Part shown: piece by piece, positions 44,069 to 53,308 of the stretch
Layout: every line of letters begins with the position of its first letter
Numbering within the stretch: the first letter of the stretch is position 1
Assembly (NCBI RefSeq): GCF_027789125.1
Contig: NZ_JAQFVF010000019.1
Coordinates: forward strand, 1 to 64,000
Reading direction: 5' to 3'
Origin: Paenibacillus aestuarii
Lineage (GTDB): Bacteria; Bacillota; Bacilli; Paenibacillales; NBRC-103111
DNA: 64,000 bases
The notes under the pieces: model-generated
What the model was told of the DNA's origin: nothing
The model's database searches: none
The model's input: the letters and a program-made list of their open reading frames with translations, nothing else
Made by a program: the position numbers and the translations under genes

Positions 44069-45904
44069 TTAAAAAGCTGCCGCATGATCCTTCGCATCCG
44101 CTGCTAAAATATCCATGATCCCTTTGAACAAAGGAATCGCTTTGTTGCTCTCGGTCGGGTCAACTTGTTTGATCACGACGGAAACCGCATACTGAGGTGA
44201 TTGCACGGGTCCGTATCCGATAAACCATTGATTGATTTTTTGGCTGTCGCCGAGCTTGATTTGGGCTGTCCCCGACTTGCCGGCGAGCTTCCATGACGCG
44301 CCTTTGAGGCCCTGGCCTGTGCCGTCCGTGACCACTTCCTGCATCCAGCGGAGCAAGGTATGGCTTGTCGCGGCACTAACGCCCTGCTTCGTGTCGGTGA
44401 GCTGCTTGACCGGAAAAGTCTCCATCACGCGGTCCGTCTTGTAACGAATCTCTTGCACCACTCTCGGCGCAAAGCCTTTTCCGTCATGCAGTAGCGTCAC
44501 GACCATATTCGACGCCTGCAGCGGTGTCATCATGACGTCGCGCTGCCCAATCGCCGTCTGCATCAGGACCCCTTCATCATCGTGCGGCGTGCCCGCAGCA
44601 AACAACTGCCCGTGATCCTCAGCGTCGAATTGATGAACGATCTCTTTGGTATCCGTGGTCCCTGACCAGCCGACTTCATCCAGCACGCCCAGCTTGTGCG
44701 CGTAGCTTTCTAATTGCGCGGCAGTTAAGCGCTGCATCACCTTGGCAAAGACGATGTTGCATGATTGCGCATAGCCTTCCTCCAACGTGAGCGGCCCATG
44801 ACCTGTCTTCAACCAGCAGGTAAAACCATACTTGCCGAGCGCCCCTTCGCAATCGAACGTTTCCCGCGGATCGACGACTTTCTCATCCAGCGCCGCAGCG
44901 GCAACGACCGTTTTGAAAATCGACCCAGGCGCCGCCGCTTTCAGCGCATAATTGCTCCAGCTGTTGCTGCTCAGATTCACCTGCGTCTGATCATAGTTGG
45001 GCCGGCTTGCCATAGCCACAATGTCACCATTGGCCGCATTCTGCACCACAGCCGCCCCTTCGCGAATTTGCAGCTTGTCCATCAACTGCTCAATCTGCTT
45101 TTGCACACCCAGATCCAGCGTCGTGACCAACTTCACAGGGTAAAACCCATTGTCCGGCGCGATCATTCGCGCATCCAGGCCAGGGAGCGGCTGCTTCGCC
45201 GCGTCTGTGAAATAGGAGATCGACGTCTCCCCGACGCCGCGCAACCACTGGTCGAACGTCTTCTCCAGCCCCGAACCGCCGATCTTGCTGCTAAGTGTCA
45301 GCTTTCCCCGCTCCAGATCAGAGCTGTACAGCTGCATCACCCGTTCCGGATTTTGCCCAATAAACCCGACTAACTGCCGAGCATTCATACTTGCCGGGTA
45401 GCGGTCCTCCAAATCCACAACCTTGACATTTGGCAGCTTCAATTGATTGATTTGCTGAACCTGCTGCTCGGTGAGCGCCACAGGCCTGCCGCCCCCGGAA
45501 GTCCCCCACACGCCCGGATCTTTCAATTGGTTCACGAAAGCCAGCCAGCTCGCCGAGCTAACTCGTAAAATGCGGGCCAACTGGTCGATGGGAGCCATCT
45601 TCTTAGGGCCATTCTCGTGAATAGGAAACACGACTAGCGCTTTTATCGTGCTGCCTGTCAATAACTGCATATGGCGATCCACGATATCCCCGCGTCCGCT
45701 GTCCAGCACCAGGGCTTTCTGCCGCTGCAGCACCGAATTTTTCACCAGATTGACGCCTCTGGACGTATAGCTCTCCGAAGCAATCAGCTGAATCCAGAAC
45801 AGCTTCCCGATAATGCCGATAAACAATACCATCATCATGAGCAAAATAATGAACATTCTCCGTTTTTCACGCGCGGTTAAATTTCCCGCTTTCATCGCCC
45901 TCAA
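44069..45904 (-). CDS. Class B penicillin-binding protein (transpeptidase)
   Basis: About 611 residues: cytoplasmic stub, membrane helix (MFIILLMMMVLFIGIIGKLF), dimerisation domain, and transpeptidase domain with all three motifs: SXXK in APGSIFKTV, SXN in AQSCNIVFA and KTG as KSGTAQ. It cross-links peptidoglycan in the outer face of the membrane. It lacks PASTA domains, so it is nearer PbpI/SpoVD-like paralogues than PBP2X. The start is uncertain among TTG 45952, TTG 45904 and ATG 45895; AGGGGG spacing favours 45904. Monocistronic. Confidence 0.9.
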   Translation of the reverse strand: MRAMKAGNLTAREKRRMFIILLMMMVLFIGIIGKLFWIQLIASESYTSRGVNLVKNSVLQRQKALVLDSGRGDIVDRHMQLLTGSTIKALVVFPIHENGPKKMAPIDQLARILRVSSASWLAFVNQLKDPGVWGTSGGGRPVALTEQQVQQINQLKLPNVKVVDLEDRYPASMNARQLVGFIGQNPERVMQLYSSDLERGKLTLSSKIGGSGLEKTFDQWLRGVGETSISYFTDAAKQPLPGLDARMIAPDNGFYPVKLVTTLDLGVQKQIEQLMDKLQIREGAAVVQNAANGDIVAMASRPNYDQTQVNLSSNSWSNYALKAAAPGSIFKTVVAAAALDEKVVDPRETFDCEGALGKYGFTCWLKTGHGPLTLEEGYAQSCNIVFAKVMQRLTAAQLESYAHKLGVLDEVGWSGTTDTKEIVHQFDAEDHGQLFAAGTPHDDEGVLMQTAIGQRDVMMTPLQASNMVVTLLHDGKGFAPRVVQEIRYKTDRVMETFPVKQLTDTKQGVSAATSHTLLRWMQEVVTDGTGQGLKGASWKLAGKSGTAQIKLGDSQKINQWFIGYGPVQSPQYAVSVVIKQVDPTESNKAIPLFKGIMDILAADAKDHAAAF

Positions 45905-46000
45905 GACCTTCAATCCCCCTGCTACACCTACATCATGACTGCTTTTTATCAAGTATAGTCATCCCCCCGGCTCGACAAACTTTTTACTTTGAAAAGAAAA

Positions 46001-46036
46001 TAAAAAAAGCTTACCCCCCAAAGGGAAGGTAAGCTT
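46001..46036 (-). terminator. Terminator of the second MCP gene
   Basis: AAGCTTACC (46007-46015) pairs with GGTAAGCTT (46028-46036); the A-run at 46002-46008 gives a U-run on the minus transcript. Confidence 0.9.
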
Positions 46037-46055
46037 ACGAACGTTATGTACAACT

Positions 46056-48221
46056 CTAAATTTCAAATTTCGACAGTGTATCGTTCAGCGATTGGGACAG
46101 TTGATCCAGCTTGTCCGACAATTTCACTAAGCCGTTGCTGATACTCAGCTGCTCCGCACTGAGCGATGCCACCTGCTGGGAAGTTGCCAACGATTCTTCC
46201 GCTACAGCGCTGACATTTGTCATCGCATCCGAGAGGACAACCTGCGACTGTTCCAGCGTGCTGATGGAATCGCTCACCGTACTCAACTGCTGAATGAAGC
46301 CGCCCATATGGTTCGTCACTTGATTGAAGATCATATCCGCTTCTTTCACCGCTTGGATTTGTTCCTGGAAGATCGGCTTCGCATTCGAGAGGACAACAAC
46401 CGTTTCATCAATCTCTTTTTGAATCGTTTCGGTAATTTGCCCGACGACATCGATTGATTGCTTGGACTGATCCGCCAGCTTGCGGATTTCATCGGCGACG
46501 ACCATGAAGCCTTTTCCGGCTGCGCCGGCGCGTGCTGCTTCGATCGTTGCGTTCAGTGACAAGATGTTCGTCTGCTTCGTCATATTATTTAACAGATCAA
46601 GAATTTTGCGAATCGAACGTGTGGAATCTTTCAGGTTATCTACCTTCTCCACCATCGAGCGGATCATTTCTTCCGTCAGATTCGTTTTGCCGATTAACTC
46701 GGCCATATACTTCGTCCCTTGCTCACTGGAGCTTTGTACATCAGCTGCTGCTGTGCCCATCTCCAGATTCGCTTCGATGACGTTCTTCATCTGCAGCCCG
46801 ATATGATGTGTCAGCTCATTCCCACGCTCAGATTCCGTCGCCAAGCCGCCGGCACCGTTGGAGATTTCGTCTGTCGCTACAGCGATTTCGCGGGCCGCGG
46901 TCGCCGTCACTTTGGACGAATTCGTCAGCTCCGCCGCCGTTTCGAATACTTGTTGGGCCGAAGCGCTCGTCTGCTGCACCAACGTTGTGATTTGCTGCAT
47001 CATCACATCGAAGCTGGCGCCAAGCTGCCCGATCTCATCCTTCGATTGGTAATTGGCGCGAACCGTCAGCTTGCCTTGTGCGCCTTGCTGCATGAGATTG
47101 CGCAGGTTGATCAGCGGACGCCCAATCATCCGGGCTACGAACAAGCCGATCAGCACGGCTGCAATTGCCGCAAACAGAGCGATTAACAGCGTATAGTTGT
47201 AAATTTTCTTCGCATCCTGCACCAGAACACTGACAGGAATGTCCCCGACCAAATTCCAACCGGATACCGGAGACTTATAGTAAGATACAAGATGATCATT
47301 GCTGGTTGTAAAAGAACCGTTACCTGCTTCCAACTGATCCTTAGTCAGTTGAATCGCGGCGTCTTTTTCTAGATTGTTGAAATCCATGGCTGCATTAATT
47401 TTATTGCTTTCTGTGGTGATAACGACATCGCTGCCTTCACCCAACGATACGCCGGCAATCTCCTTCGACAACACATCCGTGCTGATCTCTACAACCAGAA
47501 CGGCTGTCGTCGAGTTCGTCAACGTATTTCTCATCACACGGCCGACTGCGAACGTATTCGCGGAATTGCTGGAGTACCCTTTCAGCTTACTATCCAACCA
47601 TGCCACTTTGCCGCCGCCATCGACAACTTCCTTAAACCAATCGCTGCTGCTGGCATTATCCGTGAAGCTGTTGCCGCCGCTGCCTGTAAGCACGATCAGT
47701 TTCCCGTCGGGACGGTATAGATGAAGCGTTTTAATTGCTTTGTTTGAAAAAGTAATAACATTCAATTTATCGGTCAAAGTTCGAACCATATCAAGGGCTT
47801 CATAGGAGGATGGATCCAACGTAGGAACTTTCTCCAACAGATCTTGCAAATCTTTATTCAGCATAATTTGCAATGTTAAATCATCGAATGTTTGATACAT
47901 GAAATCAAGTTTCTTGCCTGCCTGTGTGACCGTCTGAAGACTGGATGCAGCAACCTTATCTTTAATGACATTCTTGGAAATCGAGTATGAAATCGCTCCC
48001 ACAATTAAGACAAAAAACAGAATACTGACAAAAAACATCAGGAACAGCTTCATGCCAACCGATTTCACCGGGTTCTGGAGCTTCACCTGCCTCGCTTCCT
48101 TGAACGCGGCTGCACCGAAATCTTTTGAGGCTTGTCCAGCTTTTAGTGCAACATTCCCCACCTTTCCTTTTCGAAAAGTCCCTAGCAAATTTTTGATTTT
48201 CTTTTGAAATCCTACTTTCAT
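46056..48221 (-). CDS. Methyl-accepting chemotaxis protein with Cache-type sensor
   Basis: 721 residues. An unusually long, basic N-terminal cytoplasmic segment of about 56 residues precedes the first membrane helix ([20 protein letters not shown]). An extracellular Cache-like domain of about 230 residues, a second helix ([20 protein letters not shown]), HAMP and the signalling domain follow; the tip reads [20 protein letters not shown]. It feeds CheA; ligand unknown. AAGG lies close to the ATG. No chemotaxis genes are nearby. Confidence 0.92.
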   Translation of the reverse strand: MKVGFQKKIKNLLGTFRKGKVGNVALKAGQASKDFGAAAFKEARQVKLQNPVKSVGMKLFLMFFVSILFFVLIVGAISYSISKNVIKDKVAASSLQTVTQAGKKLDFMYQTFDDLTLQIMLNKDLQDLLEKVPTLDPSSYEALDMVRTLTDKLNVITFSNKAIKTLHLYRPDGKLIVLTGSGGNSFTDNASSSDWFKEVVDGGGKVAWLDSKLKGYSSNSANTFAVGRVMRNTLTNSTTAVLVVEISTDVLSKEIAGVSLGEGSDVVITTESNKINAAMDFNNLEKDAAIQLTKDQLEAGNGSFTTSNDHLVSYYKSPVSGWNLVGDIPVSVLVQDAKKIYNYTLLIALFAAIAAVLIGLFVARMIGRPLINLRNLMQQGAQGKLTVRANYQSKDEIGQLGASFDVMMQQITTLVQQTSASAQQVFETAAELTNSSKVTATAAREIAVATDEISNGAGGLATESERGNELTHHIGLQMKNVIEANLEMGTAAADVQSSSEQGTKYMAELIGKTNLTEEMIRSMVEKVDNLKDSTRSIRKILDLLNNMTKQTNILSLNATIEAARAGAAGKGFMVVADEIRKLADQSKQSIDVVGQITETIQKEIDETVVVLSNAKPIFQEQIQAVKEADMIFNQVTNHMGGFIQQLSTVSDSISTLEQSQVVLSDAMTNVSAVAEESLATSQQVASLSAEQLSISNGLVKLSDKLDQLSQSLNDTLSKFEI

Positions 48222-48356
48222 CTTCCTTCACCACCATTAGTTTCTTCTTGAAGCCAGCACTAGTCTTTAGGACTAATTGAAAAGGGTTTCATTACTTTCT
48301 GGATACAATTTCGACACATTTTTACAATTTCCTTTTTTTATTGTTAAAATTTTTAG

Positions 48357-48402
48357 CAAAAAATAAGGAAACTTTCTCCAATATAGCGCACGTTGGAGAA
48401 AG
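48357..48402 (-). terminator. Terminator after yrrO
   Basis: TTTCTCCAA (48373-48381) pairs exactly with TTGGAGAAA (48393-48401); the minus-strand transcript continues into TTTCCTTATTTTTT. Confidence 0.88.
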
Positions 48403-48413
48403 CTTCCATAGAA

Positions 48414-49697
48414 CTAACGACCTGTTTTTTTGCGAAGCATATCCCATTTTTTTACAGGGCGCTCCGTTTTCATCTTCACAATTTGCAGCGGATGCCTTGC
48501 CGCATTCAGCTGCTCCCCTTGCTCGTTCCAAATCGTTTCAACTTGTTGCTTGAAATTTGTTCCTTGCGGCCCGAAGAATTCAACCTCTTGCCCAGGCTTG
48601 AAATAGTTGCGCTGCTGAATGGTCGCCATCCCTGTCGACGCGTCATAATCCATGACAAGTCCTACAAAATCAAAACCGATCGCTTTATCCTCCGGTTCAA
48701 AAATATGATCTTCATGACCAGGGGCCTCATAGAAAAAGCCTGTATTCAGCGGACGATTCGCCGCTTTATGAATTTCATCCTGCCAGAGCGGGTTCAACTC
48801 ATAGCGCTCCGGATCTTCGAAATAAGCGTCGATCGCCTGACGGTACGCATTAACAACTGTGGCCACATAGTGGATGCTCTTCATGCGGCCTTCGATCTTG
48901 AAGCTGTCGACGCCCGATTCGATCATCTCCGGAATGTGCTCGATCATGCTGAGATCCTTCGAGCCCATGGTGAAGGCATCATCATCATCGCTGAACAGCG
49001 GCAGATCCGTAGCCAACGGTGCGTCATCCAGCTGATCCTTGGCGAACAGATCGTATTTCCAGCGGCATGCCTGCGAGCAGCCTCCGCGGTTCGAGTCCCG
49101 ATCTGTGAAATGGTTGGACAGCACGCAGCGCCCCGAATAGGAACTGCACATCGCGCCATGAATGAACGCTTCGATCTCCACGTGCACGTGCTGTTTGATC
49201 TCGTCGATCTCCCTCATGCTCGCTTCACGCGCTAGCACGACCCGCTCGATGCCTTGCTCTTTCCAGAACTTCACCGTTTGCCAGTTCATCGTCGATTGCT
49301 GCGTACTGAGATGCACTTCCAGCTTCGGCGCCACCTTGCGCGCCGTCATCATAATGATCGGATCGGCCGCAATAATCGCCGAAATCCCAACATCCTGCAA
49401 GCCTTTCAAGTACTCTTCCAAGCCTTCGATATCTTCATTATGGGCATAAATGTTGGTCGCAACAAACACTTTAGCCCCATATTGGTTCGCAAACTCTACA
49501 CCTTCACGCATCTCTTCCAGTGAAAAATTATCCGCGTTGGAGCGCAAGCCATACTTCTGGCCGCCGATATACACAGCATCGGCCCCGTAGTGGATGGCAA
49601 ATTTGAGCTTCTCCAGGCTGCCGGCCGGAGCCAACAATTCCGGCTTATCCAGACGCACTCTTTTGCCTCGCGCTCTTGCTTCTACTGCTGTCGTCAT
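48414..49697 (-). CDS. yrrO: U32 family protein YrrO (tRNA hydroxylation, TrhP-type)
   Basis: About 427 residues. KPELLAPAGSLEKLKFAIHY and AVYIGGQKYGLRSNADNFSL are the U32 opening; the cysteine cluster includes SYSGRCVLSNHF and NRGGCSQACRWKY. A U32 C-terminal beta domain ends the protein. In B. subtilis YrrN and YrrO act in prephenate-dependent 5-hydroxyuridine formation at tRNA position 34; they are annotated as peptidases by old homology. AGGTG precedes the ATG at 49697. It follows yrrN in the same unit. Confidence 0.9.
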   Translation of the reverse strand: MTTAVEARARGKRVRLDKPELLAPAGSLEKLKFAIHYGADAVYIGGQKYGLRSNADNFSLEEMREGVEFANQYGAKVFVATNIYAHNEDIEGLEEYLKGLQDVGISAIIAADPIIMMTARKVAPKLEVHLSTQQSTMNWQTVKFWKEQGIERVVLAREASMREIDEIKQHVHVEIEAFIHGAMCSSYSGRCVLSNHFTDRDSNRGGCSQACRWKYDLFAKDQLDDAPLATDLPLFSDDDDAFTMGSKDLSMIEHIPEMIESGVDSFKIEGRMKSIHYVATVVNAYRQAIDAYFEDPERYELNPLWQDEIHKAANRPLNTGFFYEAPGHEDHIFEPEDKAIGFDFVGLVMDYDASTGMATIQQRNYFKPGQEVEFFGPQGTNFKQQVETIWNEQGEQLNAARHPLQIVKMKTERPVKKWDMLRKKTGR

Positions 49698-49718
49698 GTG
49701 AATGGACACCTTCTTTCC

Positions 49719-50648
49719 TTAATACACCTGTTCTTTATAGAAAAAGCCGAACGATAGCTCCCGATCCGGATCTTGCAGTGCGGCAATGGCGTCCAGCCAT
49801 TCCTGGTTGAATTCGTAACCTTCCGGATCAGCCGCATACGCGTCGATCGCCGCACGGTAGCTGCGGACAACCGTCTCATTATAAGCCTCGGATTTGAGTA
49901 GGCCTTCAATTTTCAGGCTGTCCACCTCGCCGTCCATCAATTCCGGCAAATTTTCCAGCATGCAAATATCTTCCGAGCTCATAATATGCGTTCCGTTACG
50001 ATCTTCATATACCGGATAACGTTGATCCCGGCGCTCATGCTCGATGAGAAACAGCCCGCGCTCCATGGAACGGTCCTCGCTGGAGGCGGTTTTGCCCTGA
50101 TGCTCGATATAGTTCTTTACGAGCTCGCGTTTGGAGTGATAAATATTCGTAATCCCATGAACTTGGACTTCCACTTCCAATTGGCAATGCTGCTTGAAGC
50201 TAAGCACCTGCTCCATGTTCAGCTCCCGCGCCAAAACGACCCGTTTCGCACCATGCTGTCCCCAATAATTGGCAGTCGCATAATTCGTCGAAGTCATTTC
50301 CGCGTTCCAATGCAGCTTGAGTGGACCCGGCAGTTCCCGAGCAGCCATAAGTACCGCCGGATCGCCAAAAATAACCCCATCCACGCCGAATTGCTGCAGC
50401 TGTTTGAGATAATCAGTCAATGCTGCCAAGCTATGATTATCAAAAATATTGTTAACGGCCACGTATATCTTGGCATTCCGCTCATGCGCCCACACCACGC
50501 CAAGCTGAATCTCGTCTAGCATGACGTTGCCCGGCAGTCGAAGACCGAAGCGCTCTTCTCCGACGATAACCGCATCTGCTCCCGCTTCAATCAAACGCTT
50601 GAGCTCATCCAAGGAGCCGCAGCTGACAACTAACTCTGGTTTTTTCAA
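49719..50648 (-). CDS. yrrN: U32 family protein YrrN (tRNA hydroxylation)
   Basis: 309 residues, the short U32 partner. It starts KKPELVVSCGSLDELKRLIE and contains ADAVIVGEERFGLRLPGN and VDSLKIEGLLKSEAYNETVV. It lacks the U32 C-terminal domain and most of the cysteines found in YrrO, as in B. subtilis, where both are needed for ho5U34. The TTG start follows AAGGAAGGG by seven bases. 42 bases separate it from mltG, with no trmR between. Confidence 0.9.
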   Translation of the reverse strand: MKKPELVVSCGSLDELKRLIEAGADAVIVGEERFGLRLPGNVMLDEIQLGVVWAHERNAKIYVAVNNIFDNHSLAALTDYLKQLQQFGVDGVIFGDPAVLMAARELPGPLKLHWNAEMTSTNYATANYWGQHGAKRVVLARELNMEQVLSFKQHCQLEVEVQVHGITNIYHSKRELVKNYIEHQGKTASSEDRSMERGLFLIEHERRDQRYPVYEDRNGTHIMSSEDICMLENLPELMDGEVDSLKIEGLLKSEAYNETVVRSYRAAIDAYAADPEGYEFNQEWLDAIAALQDPDRELSFGFFYKEQVY

Positions 50649-50690
50649 TGATTGACCCTTCCTTCTATCCTTATGCTCTGATGCACACCA

Positions 50691-51806
50691 TCACTGCGCA
50701 GCCTTCTTGCTCTCGGCAATGTTCTTCTTATGTTCTTCAAAAGTTTCTGCAAATAAATGCCCTTTCGAGCCGTCTTTCTTCGTTACGTAGAACAAATATT
50801 TCGTATCTTTCGGATAGATCGCCGCTTGGATGGACGCGAAGCTCGGGCTGGCAATCGGTCCTGGCGGCAGGCCTGCGTTCAAATACGTATTGTACGGACT
50901 CTGGATTTGCAAATCTTTTTCCAACAGCCGCTCTTTCGGCTTATCCAACAAGTATTGAATCGTCGCATCAATCTGCAGCGGCATCTTCTTCTTCAAGCGG
51001 TTGTCTATCACGCTGGATACCGTCGCGCGCTCCTCATCCACAACGACTTCGCGTTCAATGAGCGAGGCGATCGTCAGCATTTGATGAACGGTTAGCCCTC
51101 TCTCCTTCAGCTTATCCTTCCAATCGGCAGGCAGCGCAGACAGCTCCTTATCCAATTGCTGCAAGGAACGGTCGATAAACTCTTCGACGGTCGAATCTTT
51201 TTTGAATTCATAGGTTTCCGGGAATAGATAGCCTTCCAGCTTGTGCTTGATATTCTTATCATCCGGCAGCGTGCTTAACACAGATTCCTTGAATGGCGCC
51301 GTGTCCTCCGCTTGCTTGAGGAACGCATCAGCTTTCCATGGGGTCTGCTCCTCCAGCTTCCCTGCGATCTGCTGAATCGTGAACCCTTCCGGTATGGTGA
51401 CGCGAATCACTTCTTCCTTGACGATGTCACCGCTGTTCATCTTATCGATCAATTGATCGAACGTCATTCCCGACTTCATACTGTACTCGCCCGCTTGGAA
51501 ATGGGAGCCCTGCTTCTTCACCTTCAAATAGTACATAAAAATCGATGAGTTCTTAATCAGTCCTTTGGCTTCGAGCTCCTTGGCGATTGCAACCGACCCT
51601 GCGCCAGGAGGAATCGTAACGCGGACTTCCTGATCAGAAGCCGGCATCGGCTGAAGTGCGCTGGCCAAGTAAAGGCCTACGCCGCTTACGATCCCGACGA
51701 TCAGCAGCAGCAGGAAGCCGACAATGATCAGGACGATTTTGCGTCGATGTCTTCTGGGCTGCTCCATTCCGCCTGATTGATCCCACATATCATCCACAGT
51801 AACCAA
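50691..51806 (-). CDS. mltG: Endolytic murein transglycosylase MltG
   Basis: 371 residues. A basic cytoplasmic stub, a membrane helix (IVLIIVGFLLLLIVGIVSGV), a LysM-like domain, and the YceG/MltG fold with catalytic-region segments ASLIEREVVVDEERATVSSV and LQIDATIQYLL, then SPYNTYLNAGLPPGPIASPS. It cleaves nascent glycan strands at the membrane and sets strand length. Start likely TTG at 51806 after AGAGG; ATG at 51767 is an alternative. A terminator separates it from the DUF1292 pair, so it may have its own promoter. Confidence 0.93.
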   Translation of the reverse strand: MVTVDDMWDQSGGMEQPRRHRRKIVLIIVGFLLLLIVGIVSGVGLYLASALQPMPASDQEVRVTIPPGAGSVAIAKELEAKGLIKNSSIFMYYLKVKKQGSHFQAGEYSMKSGMTFDQLIDKMNSGDIVKEEVIRVTIPEGFTIQQIAGKLEEQTPWKADAFLKQAEDTAPFKESVLSTLPDDKNIKHKLEGYLFPETYEFKKDSTVEEFIDRSLQQLDKELSALPADWKDKLKERGLTVHQMLTIASLIEREVVVDEERATVSSVIDNRLKKKMPLQIDATIQYLLDKPKERLLEKDLQIQSPYNTYLNAGLPPGPIASPSFASIQAAIYPKDTKYLFYVTKKDGSKGHLFAETFEEHKKNIAESKKAAQ

Positions 51807-51833
51807 TAATCCCCTCTCTACTTGCCCAAAATG

Positions 51834-51858
51834 AAAAAAGAGCGGATGCGCTCCGCTC
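51834..51858 (-). terminator. Terminator after the DUF1292 pair
   Basis: GAGCGGA (51840-51846) pairs with TCCGCTC (51852-51858); A-run on the left gives U-run on the minus transcript. It lies between the second DUF1292 gene and mltG. Confidence 0.85.
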
Positions 51859-51871
51859 GGGTAGTTGCTGC

Positions 51872-52168
51872 TTACAAATCATCCTGCGCCGGAAACACCA
51901 TTTCGTCGTAGAGCTCCGACACGGTTTCCCACTCGTCATCATCATCGATCGTTTCCAGCTCATACGTGCCTTCCGCATCTTGAACCACTCGGAAAATCTC
52001 AACCTCATCTTCCTTCTTGAGCTCTTCAGATTGCAGCACAGCGTAAGTTTTGCCTTCGAAAACGAATTCTTTCAAAAGACGGTAGACCGTTGAATCACTT
52101 TGCTCATCAGATAAAATGATATCATCCCCGTAAGCATTCCGCAACACGTCTGTCAGTGTTACACTCAT
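51872..52168 (-). CDS. DUF1292 protein, second tandem copy
   Basis: 98 residues. VTLTDVLRNAYGDDIILSDE is divergent, but FVFEGKTYAVLQSEELKKED and DEVEIFRVVQDAEGTYELET match the DUF1292 (YrzB) fold: a small acidic beta protein. It overlaps the upstream copy by four bases (ATGA at 52165-52168). Function unknown. Confidence 0.85.
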   Translation of the reverse strand: MSVTLTDVLRNAYGDDIILSDEQSDSTVYRLLKEFVFEGKTYAVLQSEELKKEDEVEIFRVVQDAEGTYELETIDDDDEWETVSELYDEMVFPAQDDL

Positions 52169-52473
52169 GCTTCTTCGTCCTCTTCGTACTCCGCCATTAA
52201 AGTGTTGAACGTTTCTTCCACGATGTTCCACTCTTCTTCGTCTTCGATCGTGAAGAGCTTCAGGTCTTCGCCGTCTTCATCCTCTTCATAACGGAATGCG
52301 TACACTTCATCGGTCTCTTCGTCATCAGCATCGAGCGGAACGACCATCATGTACTTCTTATCGGAACCGTCCACTTCGAATTTCATGATGACCTCGAACT
52401 CTTCTTCGTTGCCGTCTTCGTCCGGGATGTAAATAATTTCGGGCTCTTCTTCACGCAATTCTTCTTTGGACAT
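52165..52473 (-). CDS. DUF1292 protein (YrzB-like), first tandem copy
   Basis: 102 residues, very acidic. IIYIPDEDGNEEEFEVIMKF and YMMVVPLDADDEETDEVYAF are the DUF1292 signature. It starts at the ATG at 52473 after GAGGTG, six bases beyond the ruvX stop, so it is in the same operon. Function unknown; the position next to ruvX is conserved in Firmicutes, with usually one copy. Confidence 0.9.
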   Translation of the reverse strand: MSKEELREEEPEIIYIPDEDGNEEEFEVIMKFEVDGSDKKYMMVVPLDADDEETDEVYAFRYEEDEDGEDLKLFTIEDEEEWNIVEETFNTLMAEYEEDEEA

Positions 52474-52478
52474 GTTCG

Positions 52479-52895
52479 TCACCTCTTCATATTAGCATCC
52501 ATATACCCTTGCAGGATGAGCTGAGCGGCCATTTTATCAATGACCGTCTTCCGTTTCTTCCGGCTCACATCCGCCTCCAGCAGCGTGCGTGTCGCAGCTA
52601 CCGTCGTCAGACGCTCATCCCACAAGTGTACTGGAACATTTAACTTTTGTTCTAATTCCTGAGAAAATGCGATCGCTAATTCGCCGCGGGGGCCGATCGT
52701 ATTATTCATATTCTTGGGTAAGCCGACAACAATGACAGCAACCTCATATTGCTTCACAATCGCTTCCAAGCGCTCTAGATCCTGCTCAGGCTTGCGCCGC
52801 TGGATGACTTCCAGCCCTTGTGCGGTCCACCCCAGCTCATCGCTTAAGGCGACGCCGATTGTGCGGTCCCCATAATCCAAGCCCATCCATCTCAT
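52479..52895 (-). CDS. ruvX: Holliday junction resolvase-like RuvX (YqgF)
   Basis: 138 residues, RNase H-like. [20 protein letters not shown] carries the first catalytic Asp, [17 protein letters not shown] the middle strand and [10 protein letters not shown] the conserved DER motif. The family is linked to 16S rRNA 5' processing and possibly Holliday junction cleavage. It lies 18 bases after yrzL and just before the DUF1292 pair. Confidence 0.95.
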   Translation of the reverse strand: MRWMGLDYGDRTIGVALSDELGWTAQGLEVIQRRKPEQDLERLEAIVKQYEVAVIVVGLPKNMNNTIGPRGELAIAFSQELEQKLNVPVHLWDERLTTVAATRTLLEADVSRKKRKTVIDKMAAQLILQGYMDANMKR

Positions 52896-52913
52896 GGCGA
52901 TTCTCTTTTCCCT

Positions 52914-53174
52914 CTATTTGTGCTGGCCCAGATAAGAACGTACGAGCTCCTCAATCAGTTCGTCCCGCTCGCGCTTTCGAATCAGACTGCGCGCATTGTT
53001 ATGCCGTGGAATATACGCAGGATCTCCGGAAAGCAAGTAGCCTACGATCTGATTGATCGGATTGTACCCCTTTTCCTGGAGCGCATCGTATACCGCTAAC
53101 AATACTTCCTTCGGCGATGTCTCAATCTCTTCGGCCTTCACGTTGAACTTCATTGTTTTATCCATAGAACTCAT
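52914..53174 (-). CDS. yrzL: IreB/YrzL family regulatory phosphoprotein
   Basis: 86 residues. [20 protein letters not shown] and [20 protein letters not shown] with AARSLIRK-like continuation are the DUF965/IreB signature. In Enterococcus IreB is a Ser/Thr-kinase substrate that affects cephalosporin resistance. GGGGTG precedes the ATG at 53174. It sits in the conserved alaS-yrzL-ruvX order. Confidence 0.93.
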   Translation of the reverse strand: MSSMDKTMKFNVKAEEIETSPKEVLLAVYDALQEKGYNPINQIVGYLLSGDPAYIPRHNNARSLIRKRERDELIEELVRSYLGQHK

Positions 53175-53308
53175 CAGGAGCACCCCACTTTCGCTTGAAC
53201 CTTCTGTTAACAAACTGTAAATCCATTCATGTATACTGTGATATATTCTCTACGGCTTCAAAAATTCCTGTCCAGAAGAAGCCATTGTGGAAAATATTTC
53301 TGCAATTG

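Noticed and set aside
48261..48275. A c-di-GMP riboswitch upstream of the second MCP gene.
   Set aside because: Only a short TAGTC/GACTA palindrome is present; the conserved GEMM core sequences are absent.
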